Shown piece by piece: positions 25,871 to 37,931 of a stretch of DNA of 64,000 bases. The translations under genes and the position numbers were made by a program. How positions within the stretch are numbered: the stretch's first letter is position 1; each line of letters starts with the position of its first letter. The notes under the pieces were generated by a model that was given only the letters and a program-made list of their open reading frames with translations, was not told the origin of the DNA and did not search any database. The DNA comes from Lobosporangium transversale (taxonomy: Eukaryota > Mortierellomycota > Mortierellomycetes > Mortierellales > Mortierellaceae): positions 124,001 to 188,000 of the forward strand of contig NW_019029022.1 of NCBI RefSeq assembly GCF_002105155.1, in the 5' to 3' direction.

Positions 25871-27194
25871 ATGAATCTGCTCAACAATAATGACACTCTT
25901 AGTCTTCCCAAGGTAGGTTAAAAAATGCGATATGGTAATTAGTAACGTTACGCCGATAAGCATTGGTCAATTGCTTTTGCCCAAATAATAATAATTATTT
26001 TTAAAAAAAAAAAAAAAAAAAAAAAACGTAGCTTCGAAATGTCTTGATTCGACTTGAAGACACCATCATCTTTGGTAAATGAGATTCTTTTGCATTCCAA
26101 TGACACTAATTGAAGCAAAAAAAAAAAAAAAAACAACCGCTGTCTCTAAATTTTGACCTAATTGAGAGACAATGCTCCTTCTTTCATGGTGTTTGTACAT
26201 CCATAGCTTTAATCGAGCGTGCACAGTTTGCGTTGAACCAACGTATCTACGAGCCGGGAATGTACCAATATGATGATGCGAAGTACAAGGGCTCATTCTT
26301 GGGTTACTTTTTGCATGAAATGGAAAAAGTCCATGGTAAGGGGGAAAAAGAAAAAAAAGAAAAAAGGGGGATTAAAAGATGCAGACCCCCTTATTTTTTT
26401 TTTTTTTAAGCTTCTAGCTTAAAATATATCATTTTTTTTATATGTATTAGCTCGAGTTCGTCGTTACACATCACCAGATGAATATCCATTCACATCACCT
26501 TTGCCAGAGCCGGTGTTACCACCATTAAATTTTCCGCCGGTCCTACATAAGAACGACATTAATGTGAACAAGGATATCATGGAGAGATATTTAAAGGATA
26601 TAGTGCCCAAGATTTGTCCCCCGGGAGATGATCAAAACTATGGATCTTCAGCCACTAGGGATGTAGAATGTCTTCAGGCGCTCAGCAAACGTATCCATTA
26701 CGGTAAATGAAAGAAGAAATTGAATGCTTCAATCTTGCCTCTAAATTTCATTTCTTTTACTTATTTCCTTTTTGTGTGTGTGTGTGTGTTTATGTGTTGG
26801 AGGACATCTAGGCAAGTTCATTGCAGAATCAAAGTTCATTGATCCTAAGGAACAAAAGACATATATTCGATTGATCCAAAACAAAGATCGTGACGGGCTC
26901 ATGAAATTGTTGACCAATCGAACGGTGGAGGAAGCACTGTTGAGACGATTGCGTCGAAAGGCCATGATCTATGGTCATGATATTACAGAAACTGGAGAAA
27001 TCGATGGTGGTATTGCTGTTGATAACAATGGCCAACCACTGTCAGCATCAGAACAAGCTGAACAACACAAGAATCGAAAGATCCGTGCAGATGTGGTGGT
27101 GGATCTCTATGAACGGTTTGTGATCCCTTTGACAAAGGAAGTTGAAGTCGACTACTTGCTGCAGCGATTGGATGGGCTGAAGGTCCCAGAGTAA
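25871..27194 (+). CDS. ARO7: Chorismate mutase (AroQ type)
   Basis: Converts chorismate to prephenate, the first committed step to phenylalanine and tyrosine. Five exons, 25871-25912, 26032-26074, 26207-26335, 26451-26702 and 26812-27194, give 282 aa, close to yeast Aro7 (256 aa). Family motifs: [21 protein letters not shown] at the start (Arg in helix 1, split by intron 2), FPPVLH, the [20 protein letters not shown] stretch and IAESKF. The C-terminal half has [18 protein letters not shown] and ends [19 protein letters not shown]. The allosteric all-helical fungal form is the likely type, by length. Intron 4 carries a GT dinucleotide tract. Confidence 0.95.
26773..26789. repeat. GT dinucleotide repeat
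   Basis: Short TG/GT microsatellite in intron 4 of the chorismate mutase gene. Confidence 0.85.
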
Positions 27195-29273
27195 AAAAAA
27201 TAAAATAAAAAAATAAAATAAAGCTTTGGTTCAAGCAAATAAAGAATGTAATTCCCTATGCAAATGACGAACTGATCTACATGTCCTGTTACATTGGAGG
27301 AATAAAAAGATATTAGGATGCGATATGCTGTGCTCAGTTTGGGCACACCACCGGCTCAACTCTCCTTTATTAACAATTGCCTGGATGGGTCAACTCACAT
27401 TGTAGAGTCCTCACCAGAAAGTCGACAAACATATTTTTAAAATACTGTCTGAATCAAAAAACGATGGCTGAATTAATTCAGTGGCTTATTATCTGAAATA
27501 GAAGGCTATTTTATTTAATTTAAATCGAAAATATATTTGTCGACGACTTTCTTGAGAGGACCCTAGTTAATGTTGCAAGAACGCGCCCATGTAGTACAAG
27601 ATTAAGAGGCTCCAAACTATGTACTAGTTGATGTACATGTAATAAAAAATCTTTCCACTATTCGCATCAGAAGACGATGACCTTATTGTCTTTCTTCTAC
27701 ATCTTCTATATCTATGCGGTTGTATCTTCAAACACCTATATCTCATCCCAAGAGAAATAGTACAAGGAAGTAAAAAATGGTTATCTCAACTATAACCTAC
27801 ACAGCGGGCCCGAATACTCCTTCGTTAACTCGCAAAGGAATATTTTCGATAGAACCCGAAATGCTCTTTCCAATTTATGAGTCGCAAGCCTCCCGTCCTC
27901 CAATAAGCTGGACAGAAATGTAGAAAGTATGTAAATATGAATATATGAAAATATTGGCGAAGAAAAAAAGAGGGAACGGAGTGAAAGGACCAAGGCTGAC
28001 GAGAAAAGGTGGTTGTCTTGTTTGTCTAGACGAGGGCAGCACCTCATTTCTTCCCAAAAGAGGTATCTCTGCCCTACTTCACAAAAGCAATAAGCTGGGG
28101 CGGCCATAAATGTAGAGGATCGTAGACATAGTATGGGTATAGCCTTACCGCCCAGGCTGGAGACAGCAGCTGTACCGCTCCTTCTACAAGATACCACATG
28201 AAATAGACGCTGAATAACCATCTTCCTTCCCTTTCTCCTTGAATAATCTTCCTCACTAGATGAAAGGGTGAGGCAAGAAGAGTGCGTCATTCACCGTCAG
28301 GTTAGTCTCGAATGTAGGGGTGGTTTTGTTCAAAGAGATGTTGCCGGAAGGCTGATTATTCCTCTCGAAAAGTCCAGCTGTCAAGAGCTTACGCTGCAGA
28401 TAAGACAGAATTCCATTTCCGAACTAGGTGGCGGATATATGGATATGGATGATGGATCCCTGGTAAAAGGTGGTGGATAGCAGGCGATAGCAGGGTAAAG
28501 GTAAGAGTAGATATTTATTGAGGAAGAGCTATTCAAGCGGGGATTGCGCCTTTATCTATACTATGATATGATTACACTTAAATGTCGTTATAAATCACGA
28601 TATTCAAGGACATAAACTAGGCGCGAGGCTTGCACGGCCTCAAATTTTGACGGACGTTCACACTCGGGTGGCGGACTTGTAGTTTTGCCGCTAGCCCGTG
28701 ACACCGCCATTCACCCTTATGAAGAGAGAACAAGCAGGGAGGCGGCGCTGAGCTCGAACCATCGGAAGAAGCAGCTAGGCATATCGGAGAATAGGTACAC
28801 TTGAATGAATGAGAACTAAAAAGAGAAAAAATGGAAATAAAAAGACTGTTGGGGGATAGTGAAGGCTAAAAAACATAAATGGATTACATGCCTACTCATC
28901 AAGTTCGTGAAGATCGCTGCATAGTTTCTGGGCGGAGTGTCTTAGGAACGCTTTTGATGAGCGTATAGCGATCCTTCGAGGGGCAGGAGGCGCTTCTTCT
29001 CGGCCAATGCCCTCTTAATTCTATCCTGTCTTTATCTACGTTCCATTTTCCATTCTTTGATTAATTGATCCTCAGTTTCCCTCAAAACCCCCACTGGGCT
29101 TGCAATTAGCTTGGTATTAGTCTCGGACAAGGGATGGGGGGAAGTGAGCCCGACATGTGCTATCCAAAGATTGGCTGAGTAGAGAATACTTCAAATATTT
29201 CACTTTTTGTACGCTTTAGAGCCAGACCGATGAATAAACGACTGCAACGCGTCAACAGTCGTGTGTGCATGCG

Positions 29274-29308
<35 letters not shown>

Positions 29309-29424
29309 AAATGAAAAGCGAACAACGATGATGCCATCCAATATCTTTTCATATTCCTACAAGATGAAGGAGGAAGAAAAACAGAAAACACTTTCAAATG
29401 GAGGCAAGGATGATACTCCATCTC
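27195..29424. other. Gene-poor DNA left of the palindrome
   Basis: No supported intact gene. A 166-codon minus-strand open stretch at 28290-27790 has poor composition. On the minus strand at about 29060-28910 the sequence reads KRALAEKKRLLPLEGSLYAH in one frame and SSKAFLRHSAQKLCSDLHEL in another before a stop, which suggests a decayed 3' exon. An A run lies at about 29274-29303. Confidence 0.35.
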
Positions 29425-30524
29425 ATCTTCAAGCTTTGCGAGACTGTATAAACAACAGCAATAACTAAAATACAAGCCTACTGCCCTCGAACTGTTTAGC
29501 CGCTCTACATGGTGGGGTGGCGCAACAAAGAAAAAAAGATCCATTTAGACAGCGAGCAATGTGATGCGGCTGAAAGTAAAAAAATGAGTTTCAGGGCACA
29601 ACCATATTAGCATTCGCATACTCTTACTTCATTAACATTAAGCTCTAGTACTTTTTGATTCTTGGTAATAGGGCTCATTAGGTACTACCAATCAAGCTTT
29701 CATTTTTATTCTCTTCTTCTATTTCCTCTCTTCACTCCTCACAAGAGATGTGATAGACAATCGAGAACTGTGTTTCGGCAGGTTGTATCCTAATGCCTTT
29801 TCCCAGAATACGACATATGCCAATTCTCAACTCACTCGCAGTCCTTTTTTATTATTTTCATGTAAAGTAATAAAATATAAACATATGACATGTGACAGCT
29901 GATTAGGCTGTGCATTTTATTTTATTTTATTTGAAAGCGAATTAATATTTGTATGTCGACCAATAAAAAGCACACGAGTGATGTGTCTTACTTTTACCGC
30001 GTTCTGGAAAAACAAAAAAAAAAAGGTCTGTTTGGACAAAAGCTGCTACGGTACAGTTCCTGCGATAGTCTGTCTATTCCATCTGCTATTGGGAGTGAAG
30101 AGAGAGAATAAAGAAGCAAGCTTGACTGGTAGTGTCTGGTGAACTCCATTACGAAGGATTAATAATAGATACTCGAGCTGAATGTTGTTGAAAATGATAG
30201 CATGCGAGTGTTAATGTGCTTGTGCTCTGAATCTCACTGTCTAAATAGATATTTCTTTGTTGCACCACCTTAGCATGCAGAGAGCAATGTGGCTCGTGCT
30301 CTGATTGTTTGTGGGTAGCCTAATATTGTTGTTTAGATGATCTTGCAGATCTTGAAGACGGAATGTTAGCAATGCTATTCCCCACCTCCACCCATGAGTA
30401 CTTTCTCTTTTTCTCTCTTGTATGCATATGAGAAATGACGGATGATATCATGTAGTGCGCATATTATCCATTTTCAAATTCCGCTATGCCGCTTTTTTTC
30501 TTTTTTTCTTTTTTTTTTTTTGGC

Positions 30525-30544
30525 CGCTCTAGAGCTCTAGAGCG
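30525..30544. repeat. 20-base perfect palindrome (left copy)
   Basis: CGCTCTAGAGCTCTAGAGCG, directly before GTACAAAAAGC. Mirror copy at 36813-36832. Could be a protein-binding or cruciform site upstream of the arm gene; function unknown. Confidence 0.8.
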
Positions 30545-30695
30545 TACAAAAAGCAAGATGCTTGATATATTCATTATTCAGTCAATACTCTGAAATCGCA
30601 AATTGGTTTCACTTATCATTTTTCCTGCGCGACTTCAAAAACCACTCATCATTCATCCATTCGTCCTTTACTCGCGAGTGCTTTCGATATAAAAT

Positions 30696-30740
<45 letters not shown>

Positions 30741-30810
30741 CCTTTCCTTTTCTTTTCTTTTCTTTCTTTCCCTTTTTTTCTTCTCTTCCAGTTTAGCCTC
30801 CTCGACCAAC

Positions 30811-31642
30811 ATGAAAGGTAAGCAACACTCCACAAATATTCACCCTCACTAAAGTCCTAACTCTCTCACCTTATGCTGCACTGTACTTGTTCTGACTTTT
30901 TATTTCCTGTCTATCTCTCTTTCTCTCTCTTTCACATCACTGTTAGACCACAAATGATACAAACTTCTAGCCAGATACAGAGCAGAACTAGGAAACACTC
31001 TGAACAACTCAACAGCAAACTACAGACCAGAAAAAGCAAAAAAAGCCTCACCTGGTCATTCACAGAAGAGCCCTCGCCGCTGTCATCAAGTAAGTATATA
31101 GTTTATGCATGGCTTCGCTTTGTCTTGCTTGTGATTGTCCCTACCATCGAATAAGCTTAGCATACTTACAAAGCTATCTTCGTTCTTTTTTTTTTTTTTT
31201 TTTTTTTTCTTCGTCTTCCTCCTAGCTGTAATAGGGGCCACTAGCCCTAGGCTCATGGCGACGATTGTCCCAAAGACTGCAATGGGCCCATGCAGTGCTT
31301 ATCGAAATGGGGCGAAAGCGGAGCTGTAAGTACAATTTCTTTTAGAAGCACATGTCGTGATTTTCTGTCTGTACTCTGCTGTGCTCTGATTACCAAATAT
31401 TCTAACCACGCGTGTTTTTTTTTTTGTCTTCTTCCCTTAGAGGCTCATCCGCTTGGACTCTAGCCCGCCGGGCCCTCCTCCCGCCTGCCCGCCTGCCCGC
31501 CAATCCCCTTCGCCGATCCCCTTCGCCGATCCTTCCGTCAAGCCCTCGCAACTCCTTGAAGGGGGATCATTGTAGTAGCTCTAGAGAGCCTCTAGCCTCT
31601 GGACCTTACTTTGATCCGAGTGCCCTTGGGGATTTCGCGTAG
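30811..31642 (+). CDS. Predicted gene in left palindrome arm, unknown
   Basis: A possible four-exon gene: 30811-30817, 30971-31089, 31235-31325, 31443-31642, giving about 138 aa with all joins in frame and GT-AG introns. Product features: RYRAELGNTLNNSTANY, then an Arg-rich WRRLSQRLQWAHAVL segment, then a Pro/Arg/Ser-rich tail (PPARLPANPLRRSPSP). After the TAG at 31640 the same frame is open again for 57 codons (VTDDTQLWSSKYGKS and a QD repeat) to a good donor at 31811, so the stop may be a mutation or may lie in an unrecognised intron. No family recognised. Confidence 0.35.
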
Positions 31643-31782
31643 GTAACAGATGACACACAGTTGTGGTCGTCTAAGTATGGTAAGTCAGTAGCAGTGGCCT
31701 GTTTACTAGGCCCTATAGAGCTCGAGTCCCGGCCTTCAAGGAGATCCTCCATCCAGCAGGATCAGGATCAGGATCAGGACCA

Positions 31783-31807
31783 GGTGTTATCAAGGCCTGA
31801 TAACACC
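31783..31807. repeat. 25-base inverted motif (left copy)
   Basis: GGTGTTATC and GATAACACC flank an AAGGCCT core, next to a CAGGAT array (about 31758-31780). The layout resembles a dyad protein-binding site; mirror copy near 35549-35573. Confidence 0.7.
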
Positions 31808-32999
31808 TCAGGTAAGTATACATGCGCATACATAGCAAAGGGCATATTAACTTGATTCTACCATTGCTTTTGTTCTCTCTGTTTAGGTGGGATCTTGGCA
31901 ACTCGGAGCTCTATAGTGTTTAGTAAATAGTTCATTGTTACTGACATCATCCTTAGATTACCCCAATTAGCGAAGCTGCACCAGGCGCCTGGCTGTAGTG
32001 TGTAGTGCATGGCGTAGAGGCGTCATGTTGTGTGACCTGTTACTTGCCGTCTGAACCAAAGGTACTCTGGTCATAGTAGGGCTTCATTGGCTAGTCGCTC
32101 GATAGACTATTGCAATGAGACCTCTGCTTGGAGAAGCGAGAGCAAGGGTCATAAGAGGAGTAGAGGACCTTGAGGCATAAAAATAGATCGAAGAGCACCA
32201 TGCTTCGAATGCGGCTAGGAGCGCAGGGCCAACAGAAAGCAGACAGCAGCCGAGGGCCGAAAGCCAATAGTCAAGAGCCAGCAGTCAGCAGTCAACACCC
32301 AACATCTAACAGCAGAAAAAAAAAAAAAAAAAAAAAAAAAAAACACGCACGAACACGAACACACACAAACATAAGAGAGAAAACCCCAAAGCAAAAAAAA
32401 AAAAAAAAAAAAAAAAGATAAAAACCGAAACTAACTCAAAAAAAAAAAACACTCAAAGTCAAAGGCAGCCTCAGCCAAAGGCATAACAGGCAGCCAAAGC
32501 CATAACAGGCAGCCTTGACCAAATCAAACACACACTGCCCCGATCAAAGCAAGCGCACGCAACCTCACTCACGCCGGCCAAAGGTATCCCAGAATAATCC
32601 AGACAACCAGAGCCAGATGGCCGAAGCCAGGTAACCAAAGCCGGAAACTGAAGCCAATCAACCGAAGGGATGCCAGATGACCGATTCCAGATGATCGAGG
32701 CCGAATAGCAGAAACCGGGCGATCGCAGCCAGTCAAGCAAAGACGGTCAACTTTAGACAGTCAACTAAAGAAAGCCAACCATAGACAATCAACCAAAGCC
32801 AGTCGACCAAAGTCAGTCAACCAAAGTCAGTCAATCAAAGGTTACCAATGTCAATCATTCAAGGCATTACCAAAAAATGTACCTAAAAAAAAAATCAAAA
32901 TATAACTAAAGGTTACCAGGAAGCACACAATAATCCATACATATCAAGACTACTTACTTCTAAAGGCTCAAAGATCTTGCCATCCTTGGGATAGGATGC

Positions 33000-33330
33000 A
33001 GCTTAAAAGTGAAAGCATAGTAAACAATTAGCAATAAACATTGTTTGTTCGAAGTGTTGGTAGATGGGTATCCTTGATCATTATGATTGTAGTTTCCCCC
33101 TCAATAGAAGGCAACATAACTGTAGAAGGGCAAATAGAATAAGCTGTACTGGTTCTTGCTAGCAAGCCGCTCCGTGAAAGTAACTAGTAGTGTTGCCGTT
33201 TGGGCATATCTATGACCCTGAGGCGCAATCCAATCAAAAACATGAGTAGCTTTAGTGCTATTGGCCTCTATAATCACATGTGGGATCTCTCCCCAGGCTA
33301 TAAAATAACCATTTGGGCGGATTTTTGCAC
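33000..33330 (-). pseudogene. Decayed coding fragment, left of palindrome centre
   Basis: On the minus strand the DNA reads GYFIAWGEIPHVIIEANS, then FDWIAPQGHRYAQTATLL, VTFTERLASKNQYSLF, then after a frame change VMLPSIEGETTIIMIKD, and later ASYPKDGKIFEPLE at a GTAAGT donor. Composition is clearly protein-like but frames are broken. Family not recognised. A diverged inverted counterpart sits on the plus strand at about 33985-34215. Confidence 0.45.
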
Positions 33331-33699
33331 CTTTGGTCTGATTACAGCAACTTAATCAGGTAGTGCATTCCGCCTGCAAAAAGACGATGAGGAAGATGCT
33401 GATCCTATTTTTTGGGGGAGGGAAAACAATACCGTGCATTGCTCTTTTTCATTGGAAGGCATGGCTTAGCAGCTTATGTGTTTAATTGGTAAGTTGCATC
33501 CACAACTACATTGTCTCAATTTTTTCCTCAAGCAAGGCCTTTGCTCATTGACTGCGAGAATGTGCCATTTCATAGCGTTTGTTGTGTTTAGTGGGTCCGT
33601 TTAAAAAACATTCAAGATTCAATTCCCGTTATTTTGAATAATAATCAAAGAACTGGCCATCAAGAGGGGATCTCACTATAAAGATGGCAGTCTACTGAA

Positions 33700-34260
33700 T
33701 CCACTAAGTTGCAGAAAAAAGAAAATAAACGAGGCAAATCGGGCAATAGGAACGCGTTGATCTCATATCGCTTACACAAATATACTTTCATCAAACCCCC
33801 TCCATGTCCATACTGGACCACCACAAGCGCGCGGCTGGGTGTGGCTCGTGCTCACACAAATGTATTCACTAGCCAAATTATACTCTGCATCCGAATTAGC
33901 GAGGATGATCTCAAGAGTTCTTTTATTAAAAAGCTTTATCGATTGCCATGTCGGATATTTATTGAAAACCAGGACTGCTTGAGCCCGATGGCTATTTCCC
34001 ACTTCATGTTATACACTCCAATGATACCAACGATTCAATGTTCAACTTCTTTCCTTGGATATAGTAGTTATTGAGTAAGTTATACTTTCAATTCGGGGAG
34101 GCAACTACAGTCATAACGATCAAGAACATTTATCCATCTACCAATATTTCAGACAAACAATGTTTATTGCTAATTGTTTACTATGTTGGCGCTTCCGAGC
34201 CGCACTCTATCCTAAGGATGACCAGGTTCGTAGGCAAAAGACTTTTGTTTTGTTATTTAG
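33700..34260 (+). pseudogene. Decayed coding fragment, right of palindrome centre
   Basis: Plus-strand counterpart of the left fragment: GYF..PLHVIHSNDTNDSMF, then a frame change, FGEATTVITIKN and later LYPKDDQV-like coding. It aligns in order with the left copy but has many substitutions and stops. An open frame at 33709-34074 overlaps its first part without a recognisable domain. Confidence 0.4.
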
Positions 34261-34924
34261 AGGTAGATAGTCTTTTGTGGATTATTGTTTTGGCCTTTGG
34301 GCTTCTTTGAAAATATTTTTAGTGTATCCTTGCGCAGTGCCTCGGATGATTGGCTTTGATACCTTTCAGTCGGCTGCCATTAGTTGGCTGGCTTTGGCTG
34401 AATGACTTCGGCTGGCTGGCTTCGGCCGACTGACTTCGGCTGGTTAGCTTCGGCCGACTGACTTTGGTTGTCTGGATCATTCTGGATTGCCTTTGTGGTT
34501 TGATTGATGTTGGTATGTTTGTTTTGATTGAGGCACCCTGTGTTTATTTTACCTGGCGCTCCCTTTGGTGATTTGGTTAAGGCTGAGTGTGTTTACTTTG
34601 ACTGGGGAGCTCGCGGCTACCTTGACTAGCGCTGCCCCTAGTGGTTTGATTGAGGCAGCCTGTGCTGGTTTTGATCAAGGTACTCTACTATTGGCTTTAA
34701 TTAAGGTTGCCTTTGGTTGATTTAGTTGAAGCTGCCTATGTCTGGTCTGGCTGTAGCCGCTATGCTTGATCGGGCGGAGAGCGCTGGATGAAGCTGCCTT
34801 GTATTAAGCTTAGTTGTGGAAGTCTTCGGTTGACTATGACTTTGGCGTTGGCATTGGTGTTGGCTTTGGCTTTGGCTTTGGCTTTTTTTGATTTTGTTTT
34901 TGTTTTTTGAGTTAATTCTTTTTT

Positions 34925-34962
<38 letters not shown>

Positions 34963-35007
34963 TTGGGGTTTTCTCTCTTATGTTTGTGTGTGTTCGTGTT
35001 CGTGCGT

Positions 35008-35039
<32 letters not shown>

Positions 35040-35712
35040 CTGCTGTTAGATGTTGGGTGTTGACTGCTGACTGCTGGCTCTTGACTATTGGCTTTCGGCC
35101 CTCGGCTGCTGTCTGCTTTCTGTTGGCCCTGCGCTCCTAGCCGCATTCGAAGCATGGTGCTCTTCGATCTATTTTTATGCCTCAAGGTCCTCTACTCCTC
35201 TTATGACCCTTGCTCTCGCTTCTCCAAGCAGAGGTCTCATTGCAATAGTCTATCGAGCGACTAGCCAATGAAGCCCTACTATGACCAGAGTACCTTTGGT
35301 TCAGACGGCAAGTAACAGGTCACACAACATGACGCCTCTACGCCATGCACTACACACTACAGCCAGGCGCCTGGTGCAGCTTCGCTAATTGGGGTAATCT
35401 AAGGATGATGTCAGTAACAATGAACTATTTACTAAACACTATAGAGCTCCGAGTTGCCAAGATCCCACCTAAACAGAGAGAACAAAAGCAATGGTAGAAT
35501 CAAGTTAATATGCCCTTTGCTATGTATGCGCATGTATACTTACCTGAGGTGTTATCAGGCCTTGATAACACCTGGTCCTGATCCTGATCCTGATCCTGCT
35601 GGATGGAGGATCTCCTTGAAGGCCGGGACTCGAGCTCTATAGGGCCTAGTAAACAGGCCACTGCTACTGACTTACCATACTTAGACGACCACAACTGTGT
35701 GTCATCTGTTAC

Positions 35713-36545
35713 CTACGCGAAATCCCCAAGGGCACTCGGATCAAAGTAAGGTCCAGAGGCTAGAGGCTCTCTAGAGCTACTACAATGATCCCCCTTCAAG
35801 GAGTTGCGAGGGCTTGACGGAAGGATCGGCGAAGGGGATCGGCGAAGGGGATTGGCGGGCAGGCGGGCAGGCGGGAGGAGGGCCCGGCGGGCTAGAGTCC
35901 AAGCGGATGAGCCTCTAAGGGAAGAAGACAAAAAAAAAAACACGCGTGGTTAGAATATTTGGTAATCAGAGCACAGCAGAGTACAGACAGAAAATCACGA
36001 CATGTGCTTCTAAAAGAAATTGTACTTACAGCTCCGCTTTCGCCCCATTTCGATAAGCACTGCATGGGCCCATTGCAGTCTTTGGGACAATCGTCGCCAT
36101 GAGCCTAGGGCTAGTGGCCCCTATTACAGCTAGGAGGAAGACGAAGAAAAAAAAAAAAAAAAAAAAAAAAGAACGAAGATAGCTTTGTAAGTATGCTAAG
36201 CTTATTCGATGGTAGGGACAATCACAAGCAAGACAAAGCGAAGCCATGCATAAACTATATACTTACTTGATGACAGCGGCGAGGGCTCTTCTGTGAATGA
36301 CCAGGTGAGGCTTTTTTTGCTTTTTCTGGTCTGTAGTTTGCTGTTGAGTTGTTCAGAGTGTTTCCTAGTTCTGCTCTGTATCTGGCTAGAAGTTTGTATC
36401 ATTTGTGGTCTAACAGTGATGTGAAAGAGAGAGAAAGAGAGATAGACAGGAAATAAAAAGTCAGAACAAGTACAGTGCAGCATAAGGTGAGAGAGTTAGG
36501 ACTTTAGTGAGGGTGAATATTTGTGGAGTGTTGCTTACCTTTCAT
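35713..36545 (-). CDS. Predicted gene in right palindrome arm, unknown
   Basis: Mirror copy of the left-arm prediction; start ATG at 36545, stop at 35713-35715, same splice sites inverted. Both copies carry the same stop followed by an open frame, so that stop predates or was copied with the duplication. No family recognised. Confidence 0.35.
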
Positions 36546-36615
36546 GTTGGTCGAGGAGGCTAAACTGGAAGAGAAGAAAAAAAGGGAAAGAAAGAAAAGA
36601 AAAGAAAAGGAAAGG

Positions 36616-36661
<46 letters not shown>

Positions 36662-36812
36662 ATTTTATATCGAAAGCACTCGCGAGTAAAGGACGAATGG
36701 ATGAATGATGAGTGGTTTTTGAAGTCGCGCAGGAAAAATGATAAGTGAAACCAATTTGCGATTTCAGAGTATTGACTGAATAATGAATATATCAAGCATC
36801 TTGCTTTTTGTA

Positions 36813-36832
36813 CGCTCTAGAGCTCTAGAGCG
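36813..36832. repeat. 20-base perfect palindrome (right copy)
   Basis: Same sequence as 30525-30544, in the right arm. Confidence 0.8.
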
Positions 36833-37931
36833 GCCAAAAAAAAAAAAAGAAAAAAAGAAAAAAAGCGGCATAGCGGAATTTGAAAATGGATAATATGCGC
36901 ACTACATGATATCATCCGTCATTTCTCATATGCATACAAGAGAGAAAAAGAGAAAGTACTCATGGGTGGAGGTGGGGAATAGCATTGCTAACATTCCGTC
37001 TTCAAGATCTGCAAGATCATCTAAACAACAATATTAGGCTACCCACAAACAATCAGAGCACGAGCCACATTGCTCTCTGCATGCTAAGGTGGTGCAACAA
37101 AGAAATATCTATTTAGACAGTGAGATTCAGAGCACAAGCACATTAACACTCGCATGCTATCATTTTCAACAACATTCAGCTCGAGTATCTATTATTAATC
37201 CTTCGTAATGGAGTTCACCAGACACTACCAGTCAAGCTTGCTTCTTTATTCTCTCTCTTCACTCCCAATAGCAGATGGAATAGACAGACTATCGCAGGAA
37301 CTGTACCGTAGCAGCTTTTGTCCAAACAGACCTTTTTTTTTTTGTTTTTCCAGAACGCGGTAAAAGTAAGACACATCACTCGTGTGCTTTTTATTGGTCG
37401 ACATACAAATATTAATTCGCTTTCAAATAAAATAAAATAAAATGCACAGCCTAATCAGCTGTCACATGTCATATGTTTATATTTTATTACTTTACATGAA
37501 AATAATAAAAAAGGACTGCGAGTGAGTTGAGAATTGGCATATGTCGTATTCTGGGAAAAGGCATTAGGATACAACCTGCCGAAACACAGTTCTCGATTGT
37601 CTATCACATCTCTTGTGAGGAGTGAAGAGAGGAAATAGAAGAAGAGAATAAAAATGAAAGCTTGATTGGTAGTACCTAATGAGCCCTATTACCAAGAATC
37701 AAAAAGTACTAGAGCTTAATGTTAATGAAGTAAGAGTATGCGAATGCTAATATGGTTGTGCCCTGAAACTCATTTTTTTACTTTCAGCCGCATCACATTG
37801 CTCGCTGTCTAAATGGATCTTTTTTTCTTTGTTGCGCCACCCCACCATGTAGAGCGGCTAAACAGTTCGAGGGCAGTAGGCTTGTATTTTAGTTATTGCT
37901 GTTGTTTATACAGTCTCGCAAAGCTTGAAGA

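Larger units (their letters stand above)
29425..32420 (+). repeat. Left arm of 8.5 kb palindrome (near-identical part)
   Basis: Reads as the reverse complement of 34935-37932. Mirrored positions sum to 67355-67357 all along the arm, so only 1-2 bases of length difference accumulate, mostly in homopolymers. The outer limit is sharp: homology starts at ATCTTCAAGC (29425). The inner limit is an A run near 32393-32416, after which similarity drops. The arm holds a 20-base perfect palindrome at 30525, a T40 run at about 30701-30740, a possible spliced gene (30811-31642) and a 25-base inverted motif at 31783. Confidence 0.95.
32421..34934. repeat. Diverged central part of the palindrome
   Basis: Inverted similarity continues to the centre but is weak. 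Left 32590-32620 (CCAGA.TAATCCAGACAACCA type) matches the complement of right 34460-34490. Left 33030-33060 and right 34145-34170 share the inverted string CAAACAATGTTTATTGCTAA. Both flanks hold degenerate minisatellite-like runs: CCAAAGTCAGTCAA units on the left (32745-32845), GGCTGGCTTCGGCCGACT units on the right (34370-34480). Confidence 0.7.

Noticed and set aside
27790-28290. 166-codon minus-strand frame
   Set aside because: Composition changes along its length, no recognisable domain and no splice context; treated as chance.
30562-30852. Poly-Phe/poly-Lys frames over the T40 tract (and mirror copy)
   Set aside because: Produced only by homopolymers.
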